Under the pieces are notes generated by a model. The model was not told the origin of the DNA, did not search any database, and was given only the letters and a program-made list of their open reading frames with translations. A stretch of 64,000 nt of DNA, from the NCBI GenBank assembly GCA_902478785.1, contig CABSMJ010000012.1, positions 1-64,000 on the forward strand, given 5' to 3'. Shown one piece after another: positions 24,740 through 32,059 of this stretch; position 1 is the first letter of the stretch; every line of letters starts with the position of its first letter. Source of the stretch: an uncultured Oscillospiraceae bacterium. Its GTDB lineage: Bacteria > Bacillota > Clostridia > Oscillospirales > Oscillospiraceae. The translations under genes and the position numbers were made by a program.

Positions 24740-24807
24740 CAGGGACATGAAGGCAGAGGCCGGCTCCCTGGGGTACCGGCATTTACAAAGCAAAGGAGGC
24801 GGAAGGT

Positions 24808-25671
24808 ATGGCATCCGTGGGAAAACACATCCGCAAGCTGCGTCTCAGGCGGGGCCTCACCCAGGAGGAGCTGGCCCAGAGGCTCCACGTCACCCGGCAG
24901 GCAGTCTCCACCTGGGAGACCGGACGGTCCCAGCCGGACCTCACCACCCTGCAATCCATCGCTCAGGCCCTGGAGGGGGACATTCTGGAGCTGATCTACG
25001 GCGCGCCCCCGCCCCAGGAGGGGCGGAAGCTGCGGCGGCGCTGGATGCTGCTCACGGCGCTTTTGTGCGCCATGGTGGCGGCCGCGGCGCTCCTCCTCTT
25101 CCGTCTGGACGCCAACGGCACCTTGGGCACCTGGCGCTACGGGTTGGTCTACCAGTTCTGGAGCCAGAACTACGGCGTCTCCCAGGAGGCGCTGCCCGGG
25201 CAGTGGTCCCTGGAACTGGACCTGAGCGACCCGGAGAGCAGCCTGGGGAAGGTCCTCTATGAGGATGAGACCGGCTGCCGCATCACGGTGGAGCGGCTGG
25301 AGCAGCGCTCCGACGGCCGCTGGCTGGTGACCTTCCGGGCCCGAGGTTCTTACAGCCCCTCCGGCGGCACTCTGGTGTCCGGGTGCATGGAGCAACGGCT
25401 GGAAAAGGACCGCTACAGTGTGGAGACCACTTCCTCTTTGACTACCTCCATCGGGGATCTGATCTGCCCGGAGGGGGAGCGGTATCTCCAGACGTCCCTC
25501 TCGGAAAAGGACGGCAACACCTTCGGCTTCTATCTCTTCCCGGTGACACTGTATGACAGCGACGGCTTTCTCTACGCCGACGAGCTGGAGGACCAGGAGG
25601 ACTGCGTCACCGTGACCGTCACCGGGCTCACCCGCCTGACCACCTGGCGGCAGGGCACCCTCTACCGGTAA
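24808..25671 (+). CDS. Membrane-anchored XRE-family regulator
   Basis: A 287-residue protein. Residues 4-60 are a Cro/C1-type helix-turn-helix (IRKLRLRRGLTQEELAQRL, then HVTRQAVSTWETGRSQPD). One membrane helix (residues about 77-97, LLTALLCAMVAAAALLLF) follows, and about 190 residues lie outside the membrane with no recognised domain. The topology implies a DNA-binding domain tethered to the membrane and an external sensing region. GGAGGCGGAAGGT precedes the ATG. Its target is unknown; the divergent neighbour is the CAT-family gene. Confidence 0.78.
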   Translation: MASVGKHIRKLRLRRGLTQEELAQRLHVTRQAVSTWETGRSQPDLTTLQSIAQALEGDILELIYGAPPPQEGRKLRRRWMLLTALLCAMVAAAALLLFRLDANGTLGTWRYGLVYQFWSQNYGVSQEALPGQWSLELDLSDPESSLGKVLYEDETGCRITVERLEQRSDGRWLVTFRARGSYSPSGGTLVSGCMEQRLEKDRYSVETTSSLTTSIGDLICPEGERYLQTSLSEKDGNTFGFYLFPVTLYDSDGFLYADELEDQEDCVTVTVTGLTRLTTWRQGTLYR

Positions 25672-25719
25672 AAACGCCCTCTTTTTTGCGATTTTTCCCG
25701 ATTTTTCTCCCAAAACCCA

Positions 25720-25748
25720 TTGACATTTCCAAATTTGCCTGTTATACT
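25720..25748 (+). promoter_or_regulatory. Promoter of rplU-prp-rpmA
   Basis: TTGACA, 17-bp spacer, TATACT. An 80-base leader follows, which might hold an L21-type autoregulatory structure, but I could not match the known motif. Confidence 0.85.
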
Positions 25749-25833
25749 TGATGAGCCGCTTTGAATGGGTCAAAAGTGAGGCCATGCCTCCGCCCCCGAC
25801 AGCGAGCCCGTAATGAAGGAGTTGAAACGTAAA

Positions 25834-26145
25834 ATGTACGCAATCATCGAGACCGGCGGCAAGCAGTACAAGGTGACCGAGGGCGATACCCTGTTCATCG
25901 AGAAGCTGCCCGTGGAGGCCAACGACACTGTCAAGTTCGACAAGGTTCTGGCTGTGCTGGACGGCGAGAACACCAAGTTCGGTACTCCCGTGGTGGAGGG
26001 TGCCTCTGTGGAGGCCACCGTCGTCAAGAACGGCAAGGGCAAGAAGATCCGCATCTTCAAGTACAACGCCAAGAAGGGCTATCGGAAGCGTCAGGGCCAT
26101 CGTCAGCCCTACACCAAGGTGACCATCGGCAAGATCGCTCTCTAA
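25834..26145 (+). CDS. rplU: 50S ribosomal protein L21
   Basis: A 103-residue large-subunit protein. MYAIIETGGKQYKVTEGD is the canonical start, followed by a basic GKKIRIFKYNAKKGYRKRQGH RNA-binding region and the C-terminal KVTIGKI. AAGGAG lies 12 bases upstream of the chosen ATG; an in-frame ATG seven codons earlier overlaps that site and is rejected. Confidence 0.97.
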   Translation: MYAIIETGGKQYKVTEGDTLFIEKLPVEANDTVKFDKVLAVLDGENTKFGTPVVEGASVEATVVKNGKGKKIRIFKYNAKKGYRKRQGHRQPYTKVTIGKIAL

Positions 26146-26149
26146 GTCT

Positions 26150-26479
26150 ATGACGACGATCACGTTCCATACGGAGGGGAGCCGCATCGTCGGCTTTGAC
26201 TCCAAAGGACACAGCGGCTATGCTCCCGAGGGCACGGACATCGTCTGTGCCGCCGTGACCAGTGCCATCCGCGTGGTGGAGTGCACGGTCAACGATGTGA
26301 TGGGCCTGGCCGCCGCCGTAAAGGTCAGTGAGCGGGACGCCAAGATCTCTCTGCGTCTGCCCGGCGGACTTTCCGCCAGCGCCGAAAGCACCTGTCAGGC
26401 GCTTTTGACCGGGCTGATGCTGTATCTGTCCCAGCTTCACGACGAGTATCCGCAGCACATCGAGGTGCTGGAGGCGTGA
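26150..26479 (+). CDS. prp: Ribosomal-processing cysteine protease Prp
   Basis: A 109-residue protease that removes the N-terminal extension of L27 in Firmicutes. The catalytic His is in GFDSKGHSGYAPEG and the catalytic Cys in DIVCAAVTSAI, with the usual spacing. It starts four bases after the rplU stop without a clear ribosome binding site, so translation is probably coupled. It lies between rplU and rpmA as in other Firmicutes. Confidence 0.93.
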   Translation: MTTITFHTEGSRIVGFDSKGHSGYAPEGTDIVCAAVTSAIRVVECTVNDVMGLAAAVKVSERDAKISLRLPGGLSASAESTCQALLTGLMLYLSQLHDEYPQHIEVLEA

Positions 26480-26524
26480 GTCCTCCCTCCTCTCTCATCA
26501 TCTTACAGAAAGGATGGTACTGTC

Positions 26525-26806
26525 ATGCTTCACATTGGCATTCAGTTCTTTGCCCATAAAAAAGGTATGGGCTCCACCAAGAACGGCCGTGATTCTGAGT
26601 CCAAGCGCCTGGGCCCCAAGCGTGCTGACGGCCAGTTTGTCAAGGCCGGCAACATCCTGGTCCGCCAGCGCGGCACCCACATCCACCCGGGTGTGAATGT
26701 CGGCATCGGCAGCGACGACACCCTGTTCGCCAAGGCGGACGGCGTGCTCCGCTTCGAGCGTCTGGGCAAGGACCGCAAGCAGGCTTCCGTTTACGAGGCC
26801 CAGTAA
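26525..26806 (+). CDS. rpmA: 50S ribosomal protein L27 with cleavable N-terminal extension
   Basis: A 93-residue protein. The first nine residues (MLHIGIQFF) are the Firmicute-type extension, and Prp should cut after the Phe-Phe pair to expose AHKKGMGSTKNGRDS, whose N-terminus reaches the peptidyl-transferase centre. The rest (RGTHIHPGVNVGIGSDDTLFA) is canonical L27. AAAGGA is about 10 bases from the ATG. Confidence 0.97.
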   Translation: MLHIGIQFFAHKKGMGSTKNGRDSESKRLGPKRADGQFVKAGNILVRQRGTHIHPGVNVGIGSDDTLFAKADGVLRFERLGKDRKQASVYEAQ

Positions 26807-26824
26807 TTCGGCTGCTTTTCCAGG

Positions 26825-26855
26825 GACCCCGGCCAAATCGGCCGGGGTCTTTTTT
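26825..26855 (+). terminator. Terminator of rplU-prp-rpmA
   Basis: GACCCCGGCC pairs perfectly with GGCCGGGGTC, then six T. Confidence 0.93.
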
Positions 26856-26871
26856 CGCCCCGGCCCACCGC

Positions 26872-26900
26872 TTGACGGGCCTTGCATTTTTCGATAGAAT
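26872..26900 (+). promoter_or_regulatory. obgE promoter
   Basis: TTGACG, 17-bp spacer, TAGAAT. Confidence 0.7.
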
Positions 26901-26956
26901 AGGCCAAAACGGACAAGCTACTGATATCATTTTTTCAACGACGAAAGGGATGCTCT

Positions 26957-28237
26957 ATGGCAGCAGCATTTATTGACAAGGCCCGCATCACCGTGCGGGC
27001 GGGGAAGGGCGGCAACGGCGCCGTGGCCTTCCACCGGGAGAAATATGTGGCCGCCGGCGGCCCGGACGGCGGCGATGGCGGCGACGGCGGCAGCATCATT
27101 TTGCAGGTGGATGACAACCTGTCCACCCTGATGGACTTCCGCTACAAGCGCAAATACGTGGCCGAAAACGGCGTGGACGGCCAGGGCCAGCGCAAGACCG
27201 GCAAGACCGGCCAGTCCCTGGTCATCAAGGTCCCCCGTGGCACCCTGGTCCGGGACGCCGAGACCGGCGAGATCATCCAGGATATGTCCGGAGACGAGCC
27301 CTTTGTCCTCTGCCGGGGCGGCAAGGGCGGCTGGGGCAACATGCACTTCGCCACCCCTACCCGGCAGGTGCCCCGCTTTGCCAAGGCCGGGCTGGAGGGC
27401 GAGAGCCACGACGTGATCCTGGAGCTCAAGCTCCTGGCGGACGTGGGACTGGTGGGCTTCCCCAATGTGGGCAAGTCCACTCTTCTGAGCGTGGTCTCCA
27501 AGGCCCAGCCCAAGATCGCCAACTATCACTTCACCACCCTCTACCCCAACCTGGGCGTGGTATATGTGGACGAGGGCGTCAGCTTCGTACTGGCAGACAT
27601 CCCCGGCATCATCGAGGGCGCCGCGGAGGGCGCCGGCCTGGGTCATGACTTCCTGCGCCACATCGACCGGTGCCGCCTGCTGGTCCATGTGGTGGACGTG
27701 TCCGGCAGCGAGGGCCGGGACCCGGTGGCGGATTTTGACGCCATCTGCGAGGAGCTCAAGGAGTACAGCGCGGACCTGGAAAACCGGCCCCAGATCGTGG
27801 CTGCCAACAAGGCCGACATCATGGCCGACCCGGAGCTGCTGGAAAAGTTGCGGGCCCATGTGGAGAACAAGGGCTATCCCCTGTACGTCATCTCCGCCGC
27901 CGCCCACCAGGGGGTGAAGGAGCTGATGAACGCCGTGGCCACCAAGCTTTCCACCCTGCCCCCGGTGCGGGTCTATGAGCCTGAGTATGTCAAGCGGCCC
28001 CCGGAGGTGGACACCTCCGCGCCTCTGGACATCCGCGTGGAGGACGGCACCTGGATCGTGGAGGGCCCCTGGCTCCAGCGGCTCATCGCCAACGTCAACT
28101 TCGGCGACTACGAGAGCCGCAACTGGTTCGACCGGATGCTCCGGGAGTCGGGCCTGTTCCAGCGCATGGAGGAGATGGGCATTCAGGATGGCGACCTGGT
28201 GTCCATGTACGGTCTGGAATTCGAGTATCAGCGCTGA
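26957..28237 (+). CDS. obgE: GTPase Obg
   Basis: A 426-residue ribosome-associated GTPase. Residues 1-160 form the glycine-rich Obg fold (AGKGGNGAVAFHREK, GGPDGGDGGDGGS). The G domain has GFPNVGKST (G1), the G3 motif DIPGIIEGA and G4 as ANKAD. A C-terminal OCT domain, typical of Gram-positive Obg, follows (VEGPWLQRL, NWFDRMLRESGLF). It acts in ribosome maturation and, in Bacillus, in stress signalling and sporulation. Its own promoter separates it from rpmA. Confidence 0.97.
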   Translation: MAAAFIDKARITVRAGKGGNGAVAFHREKYVAAGGPDGGDGGDGGSIILQVDDNLSTLMDFRYKRKYVAENGVDGQGQRKTGKTGQSLVIKVPRGTLVRDAETGEIIQDMSGDEPFVLCRGGKGGWGNMHFATPTRQVPRFAKAGLEGESHDVILELKLLADVGLVGFPNVGKSTLLSVVSKAQPKIANYHFTTLYPNLGVVYVDEGVSFVLADIPGIIEGAAEGAGLGHDFLRHIDRCRLLVHVVDVSGSEGRDPVADFDAICEELKEYSADLENRPQIVAANKADIMADPELLEKLRAHVENKGYPLYVISAAAHQGVKELMNAVATKLSTLPPVRVYEPEYVKRPPEVDTSAPLDIRVEDGTWIVEGPWLQRLIANVNFGDYESRNWFDRMLRESGLFQRMEEMGIQDGDLVSMYGLEFEYQR

Positions 28238-28333
28238 TCCCTCCTGCTTTGCCCCGGAAAATCAGCCGGCAGACAGCGGCTGGCTGTCGTTTCCATGTCC
28301 GGGTATGCCGGAGAAATAAATACTGGCAGCAAA

Positions 28334-28366
28334 AAGCCCGTCCCCATAAGGGGACGGGCTTTGTTT
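28334..28366. terminator. Bidirectional terminator after obgE
   Basis: AAGCCCGTCCCC pairs with GGGGACGGGCTT; an A-run precedes and a T-rich run follows, between convergent genes. Confidence 0.9.
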
Positions 28367-28391
28367 TTACTCTATGGACAGGAGACAGCCC

Positions 28392-28862
28392 TCAGTTGTC
28401 GGTGCGATTGCGCCACTCGGTCTGGTTGTCCAGCTCCCATTTGAGCTTCTTGTTCTCCTCCACCAGGTCGTCATAGTGACGGCTCTGGACATAGTATTTG
28501 ACGAAGCCGAAGGTGGCCTCGTTGAACTCCTCCTCCGTGTAGCTGGGGAGCAGGGAGCCGCCCACGCGCTTAAGGCCCTGAACCGTGATGATGACCAGGC
28601 GGCGATTCTTCTCCGACAGCTGGAACACCTTCAACTGATCGGGGATCTCCAGCTTCAGATCATAGAGCTCGTTGACCCGCTCCAGCAGCTTCTTCTGCTC
28701 CGGCTTGGCAGAGACCACCACGCCATATTGGGCAAACAGGTTCTTCAGATAGTCGGCAGAGACGTCTTCCCGGGTAATCGTTCCTTTGCCGATTCCGGAG
28801 AGCATGGTATTGGACAGGTTAAAACTGACATAAACTTCATTTCCTGTTTTGGGATAACTCAT
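28392..28862 (-). CDS. Hypothetical protein with C-terminal coiled coil
   Basis: A 156-residue soluble protein that I do not recognise. The N-terminal half is a mixed alpha/beta stretch (GNEVYVSFNLSNTMLSGIG); the middle has KVFQLSEKNRRLVIITVQGL; the final 25 residues (DDLVEENKKLKWELDNQTEW) form a heptad-like helix likely to dimerise. No signal peptide or membrane segment. AAAAGGAGG is well placed before the ATG, so it is probably a real gene. It is convergent with obgE and monocistronic. Confidence 0.62.
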   Translation of the reverse strand: MSYPKTGNEVYVSFNLSNTMLSGIGKGTITREDVSADYLKNLFAQYGVVVSAKPEQKKLLERVNELYDLKLEIPDQLKVFQLSEKNRRLVIITVQGLKRVGGSLLPSYTEEEFNEATFGFVKYYVQSRHYDDLVEENKKLKWELDNQTEWRNRTDN

Positions 28863-29060
28863 GCGAATGCCTCCTTTTCCATATGCGCTCTTGGTTGACT
28901 GGGGACTTCTTCTGAGACTACCGTAACACGATTTTTTTCAGATTGCAAGAGCAAAAGGGCCGGCAGACAAAAGCAAACGATTGCGCCTGTTACGTGACTT
29001 TTTCGTCCAGGAAATCCCAGGGGAAAGCCGGGGGATTTCCCCGGTTTTTCGCCGGGATTT

Positions 29061-30227
29061 TCACTCCTGGCCGGAGGGTTTTTTTCCTTTGGCGGATCGC
29101 CTGCGTCCCTCCGCCAAATCCTCTCGGATGTCATCGGTCATAGCCAGGACCTGCGCTTTGCAAAGAAGGGCCACCACCTCTTTCAACGCCTGTCTTGTCT
29201 CTTTGTCCAGCCCGGCCATGGTCTTGAGCATGGCCGCGGCGGTTTTGAAGCTGTCCTCCGTCAGATCCTGAAGCGTCTGAGCACCGGTACAGGTCAGCAC
29301 CTCGAACAGGGCCTGGGTAAAGCGGCGGCGCTGATCCGTGTCCAGACTGTCCACCCACTGCTTCAGCGCCGCATCGTTGCGGCGGATGGTGGGTGCGTCG
29401 GAGGGCAGATGCACAAAGCTCGGTCCCAGCACCTCCCAGGAAAAGCCGTCGTGCTGCAGCAGTCCCGCCTGGCTGCTTTTGACCACGGTATAGTCCTCCT
29501 CGTGCTCCATCAGCAGTCCCACCACCGAGAACTGGGGCACGATGGTGGTGATGCGGTCGGCGATGCGCTGGTGCTCCGGCCGGTCCAGGAAGGAGGTGCG
29601 GAAACCAGGCCCGTCATTGTTATACACCGCGGCGATCCGCCTCTGGACCGCCGCCGGGCAGTGGACCGCGCTGTACACCGCCAGGTTGCCCCCCTTGGAG
29701 TGGCCGCCCAGGCGCAGCTTCTTCCGCCGGTACTGCCGGGCCACCGCCTCCACATACCGTTCCGCCTCCTGCTGGGCGGGCACCTGGTCCAGAAAGCTCA
29801 TCTCAAAGTTCTCCCGCCAGCCGGCGATGGTGTCGTCGGTGCCCCGGAAGGAGAGATACAGGCTGCCGTCCCCCAGCTCCGCCGTCAAGGCCGCAAACTG
29901 CACAGAGGCCTCCGGGTCCAGGCGGTCCGCAAAGCAATTGAGCCCCATATCCCGAAACCGGACGCTCTCTGCCATGGCCTCCAGCAGGTCCGGGATCTGG
30001 CGGGGCACCAGGACGCCCATGTGGATCTCCTCCCTGGGGTGGGCGGCAAAATAGCGCCGTGCCGCCTCCTGGAGGGGGACTGCGCTCCCCTCCCCCGGCG
30101 GCGGGACAATACCGCCAAAGTCCACAAAGGACAGCTCCGCCAATATGAGATTGTCCACCTCGTTGAAGGGGGCGGCGGCCAGGGACAAGTCCCCCCGCCA
30201 CTGCAAATAGGTCAGCAGATCCGCCAT
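29061..30227 (-). CDS. Mbeg1-like alpha/beta hydrolase (DUF2974)
   Basis: A 388-residue lipase-like protein. It starts MADLLTYLQWRGDLSL, typical of DUF2974; SLYLSFRGTDDTIAGWRENF is the oxyanion region and LGGHSKGGNLAVYSA holds the nucleophile Ser of the GHSKGG motif. The family is widespread in Firmicutes and assumed to act on lipids or esters; the substrate is unknown. The ATG at 30227 is preferred over one two codons upstream because it is better spaced from AAAGGAG. The C-terminus is basic. Confidence 0.8.
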   Translation of the reverse strand: MADLLTYLQWRGDLSLAAAPFNEVDNLILAELSFVDFGGIVPPPGEGSAVPLQEAARRYFAAHPREEIHMGVLVPRQIPDLLEAMAESVRFRDMGLNCFADRLDPEASVQFAALTAELGDGSLYLSFRGTDDTIAGWRENFEMSFLDQVPAQQEAERYVEAVARQYRRKKLRLGGHSKGGNLAVYSAVHCPAAVQRRIAAVYNNDGPGFRTSFLDRPEHQRIADRITTIVPQFSVVGLLMEHEEDYTVVKSSQAGLLQHDGFSWEVLGPSFVHLPSDAPTIRRNDAALKQWVDSLDTDQRRRFTQALFEVLTCTGAQTLQDLTEDSFKTAAAMLKTMAGLDKETRQALKEVVALLCKAQVLAMTDDIREDLAEGRRRSAKGKKPSGQE

Positions 30228-30371
30228 TGCCATGTGCTCCTTTTCCCATGGTTTTTCCCTATTATATGCCGCCGTGCTGCCTTTGAAAAGGTCTATTCGG
30301 GACGGGCTGTTCATATCATGCAGTGTGCGGCGCCTGAGCGTCCGCCTATCTCACGACCGAGGTGTACCGAT

Positions 30372-30971
30372 ATGACAGTCAAAAATCGCAACCAAGTGGA
30401 GCTGTGCGGCACGGTGGAGCAGCCGCCTGTCCGCTCCCACGAAAACCATGGTGAGGTATTTTTCCGCTTTCCCCTGGCGGTGCCCCGTCTCTCTGGTCAG
30501 ACGGACCATCTGCAGGTGCTGGTTCCGGCGGCCCTGGCAGAGCAGGTGCTTCCCGGCCGTCCCCTTCAGATCTCCGGCCAGCTGCGCTCCTACAATAACA
30601 AAAGCGGCCAGGGCAGCCGTCTGGTCATCACCGTTCTGGCTCAGGAGCTCTTCCCCGGCGGTCCGGAGCCCCAAAACCGCATCCTCCTCTCCGGTACGCT
30701 ATGCAAGCCCCCTATCTTGCGCCGCACCCCCCTGGGCCGCAGCATCTGTGACCTGATGCTGGCGGTGGGGAGACGGTACGGCCGGGCGGACTATCTGCCG
30801 GTGATCGCCTGGGGCCGCCTGGCCTCCCGGGCGGGCACGCTGGGCGTGGGCGACCATCTGTCCCTGGAGGGCCGGGTCCAAAGCCGGGTCTACACCAAAA
30901 TGACAGAGGAGGGTCCCCAGGAGCGCACTGCCTACGAGGTGTCGGTGATGCATCTGCTGGATGAGGACTAG
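30372..30971 (+). CDS. Single-stranded DNA-binding-like protein with two OB folds
   Basis: A 199-residue protein with two tandem SSB-like OB domains: residues about 1-97 (NQVELCGTVEQPPVRSHENH, then DHLQVLVPAALAEQVLPG) and about 100-199 (NRILLSGTLCKPPILRRTPL, then LPVIAWGRLASRAGTLGVGD). The internal similarity is visible in the LCGTVEQPPVR / LSGTLCKPPILR starts. It lacks the acidic C-terminal tail of true SSB, so it is an accessory paralogue rather than the housekeeping SSB. GAGGTG precedes the ATG by seven bases. Confidence 0.72.
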   Translation: MTVKNRNQVELCGTVEQPPVRSHENHGEVFFRFPLAVPRLSGQTDHLQVLVPAALAEQVLPGRPLQISGQLRSYNNKSGQGSRLVITVLAQELFPGGPEPQNRILLSGTLCKPPILRRTPLGRSICDLMLAVGRRYGRADYLPVIAWGRLASRAGTLGVGDHLSLEGRVQSRVYTKMTEEGPQERTAYEVSVMHLLDED

Positions 30972-30984
30972 AAGCCTTGCATCC

Positions 30985-31048
30985 TGTTACCAAACTGCAA
31001 TCCATGTTACCAAATCCGGTGGATTTCCCTGCAAAAGGCTGGTATAAT
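30985..31048 (+). promoter_or_regulatory. Direct repeats and extended -10 promoter of the lipoprotein operon
   Basis: TGTTACCAAA occurs twice (30985-30994, 31005-31014), exactly 20 bp apart, upstream of a TGG-TATAAT extended -10 (TATAAT at 31043-31048) that lacks a good -35. This is the layout of an activator-dependent promoter. Confidence 0.6.
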
Positions 31049-31123
31049 CGGCAACATGGAAGGTTTTGCGGGCCTTCCCTTTGATTTTCCGCCGAAAGGC
31101 AGTACAAAGGAGTGTATAGCAAC

Positions 31124-32059
31124 GTGAAACGAAGCAGCTTGCTGCCCAGTCTTTTGCTGGCGCTGGCCCTGACTCTGACGGGCTGCGGCGCCGCCCCGTC
31201 GGAGGCCTCCTCCGACCAGACCCCCGCCCCTCAGGAGGGGCAGTTCGTCTTTACCCGTGAGAATTTCCCCCGGCTCAACGGCTCCACCTCCACTGTCCCC
31301 CTGGCCCAGGCCATTGCCAGTGTGCTGCTGGGTGAGACCCGGGAGGAGGTGGCGGATCTGACGGAGTTCTCCCGCACCACCCAGTCCTACCGGACCCTGA
31401 TCTACGGAGAGTCCGACCTGCTGATCTCCGCCGAGCCCGCCGACTCCATCTGGCAGGAAAAGGAGGACGCCGGCTTTGCCTGGGAGATGGATCCCTTTGC
31501 CATTGACGGTCTGGTATTCGTGGTCAATGCCGACAATCCGGTGGACTCCCTGACCACCGAGCAAATCCAGAAGATCTACACCGGCGAGATCACCAACTGG
31601 TCCCAGGTGGGCGGTGACGACGTGGACATCGTCCCCTTCCAGCGCAATGAGGAAGCCGGCAGCCAGACCGCCTTCAAGAATCTGGTGATGAAGGACCTGC
31701 CCCTCATGACTCCGCCCACGGACTATGTGGTGGACTCCATGGCCGGCCTCATTGAAGCGGTGGAGAGCTATAATGACTCCCCCGGCGCCATCGGCTACAC
31801 CATGTACTACTACGCCAACGACATGGAGATGGCTGACGGATTGAAGATCCTGGCGGTGGACGGCGTGACCCCCAGCGCCGACACCATCCGCTCCGGTGAA
31901 TATCCCTTTTTGAACAACTACTATGTGGTCATGAAGGCCGGCCTTCCCGACGACGATCCCACCAGCGTGCTCTACCACTGGATCCTCAGCGACGAGGGTC
32001 AGAAGCTGGTGAGCCATGAGGGGTATGTCTCCGTGTCCGCCGTGGAGGACGAGGCATGA
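31124..32059 (+). CDS. PstS-like phosphate/anion-binding lipoprotein
   Basis: A 311-residue lipoprotein: signal peptide with lipobox LTGCG around residue 20. The mature part resembles the PstS/PBP-like periplasmic binding fold: NGSTSTVPLAQAIASVL, DLLISAEPAD, DPFAIDGLVFVVNADNPVDS, TTEQIQKIYTGEITNWSQVG, and NEEAGSQTAF. No pstC, pstA or pstB is near. It may therefore be a sensor or a phosphate scavenger. The likely start is the GTG at 31124, with GGAG 11 bases before. The stop overlaps the next start (ATGA). Confidence 0.8.
   Translation: MKRSSLLPSLLLALALTLTGCGAAPSEASSDQTPAPQEGQFVFTRENFPRLNGSTSTVPLAQAIASVLLGETREEVADLTEFSRTTQSYRTLIYGESDLLISAEPADSIWQEKEDAGFAWEMDPFAIDGLVFVVNADNPVDSLTTEQIQKIYTGEITNWSQVGGDDVDIVPFQRNEEAGSQTAFKNLVMKDLPLMTPPTDYVVDSMAGLIEAVESYNDSPGAIGYTMYYYANDMEMADGLKILAVDGVTPSADTIRSGEYPFLNNYYVVMKAGLPDDDPTSVLYHWILSDEGQKLVSHEGYVSVSAVEDEA

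Noticed and set aside
25749..25833. Possible L21 autoregulatory leader RNA
   Set aside because: Position is right but I could not match the published leader structure by eye; an RF00559 covariance search would decide.
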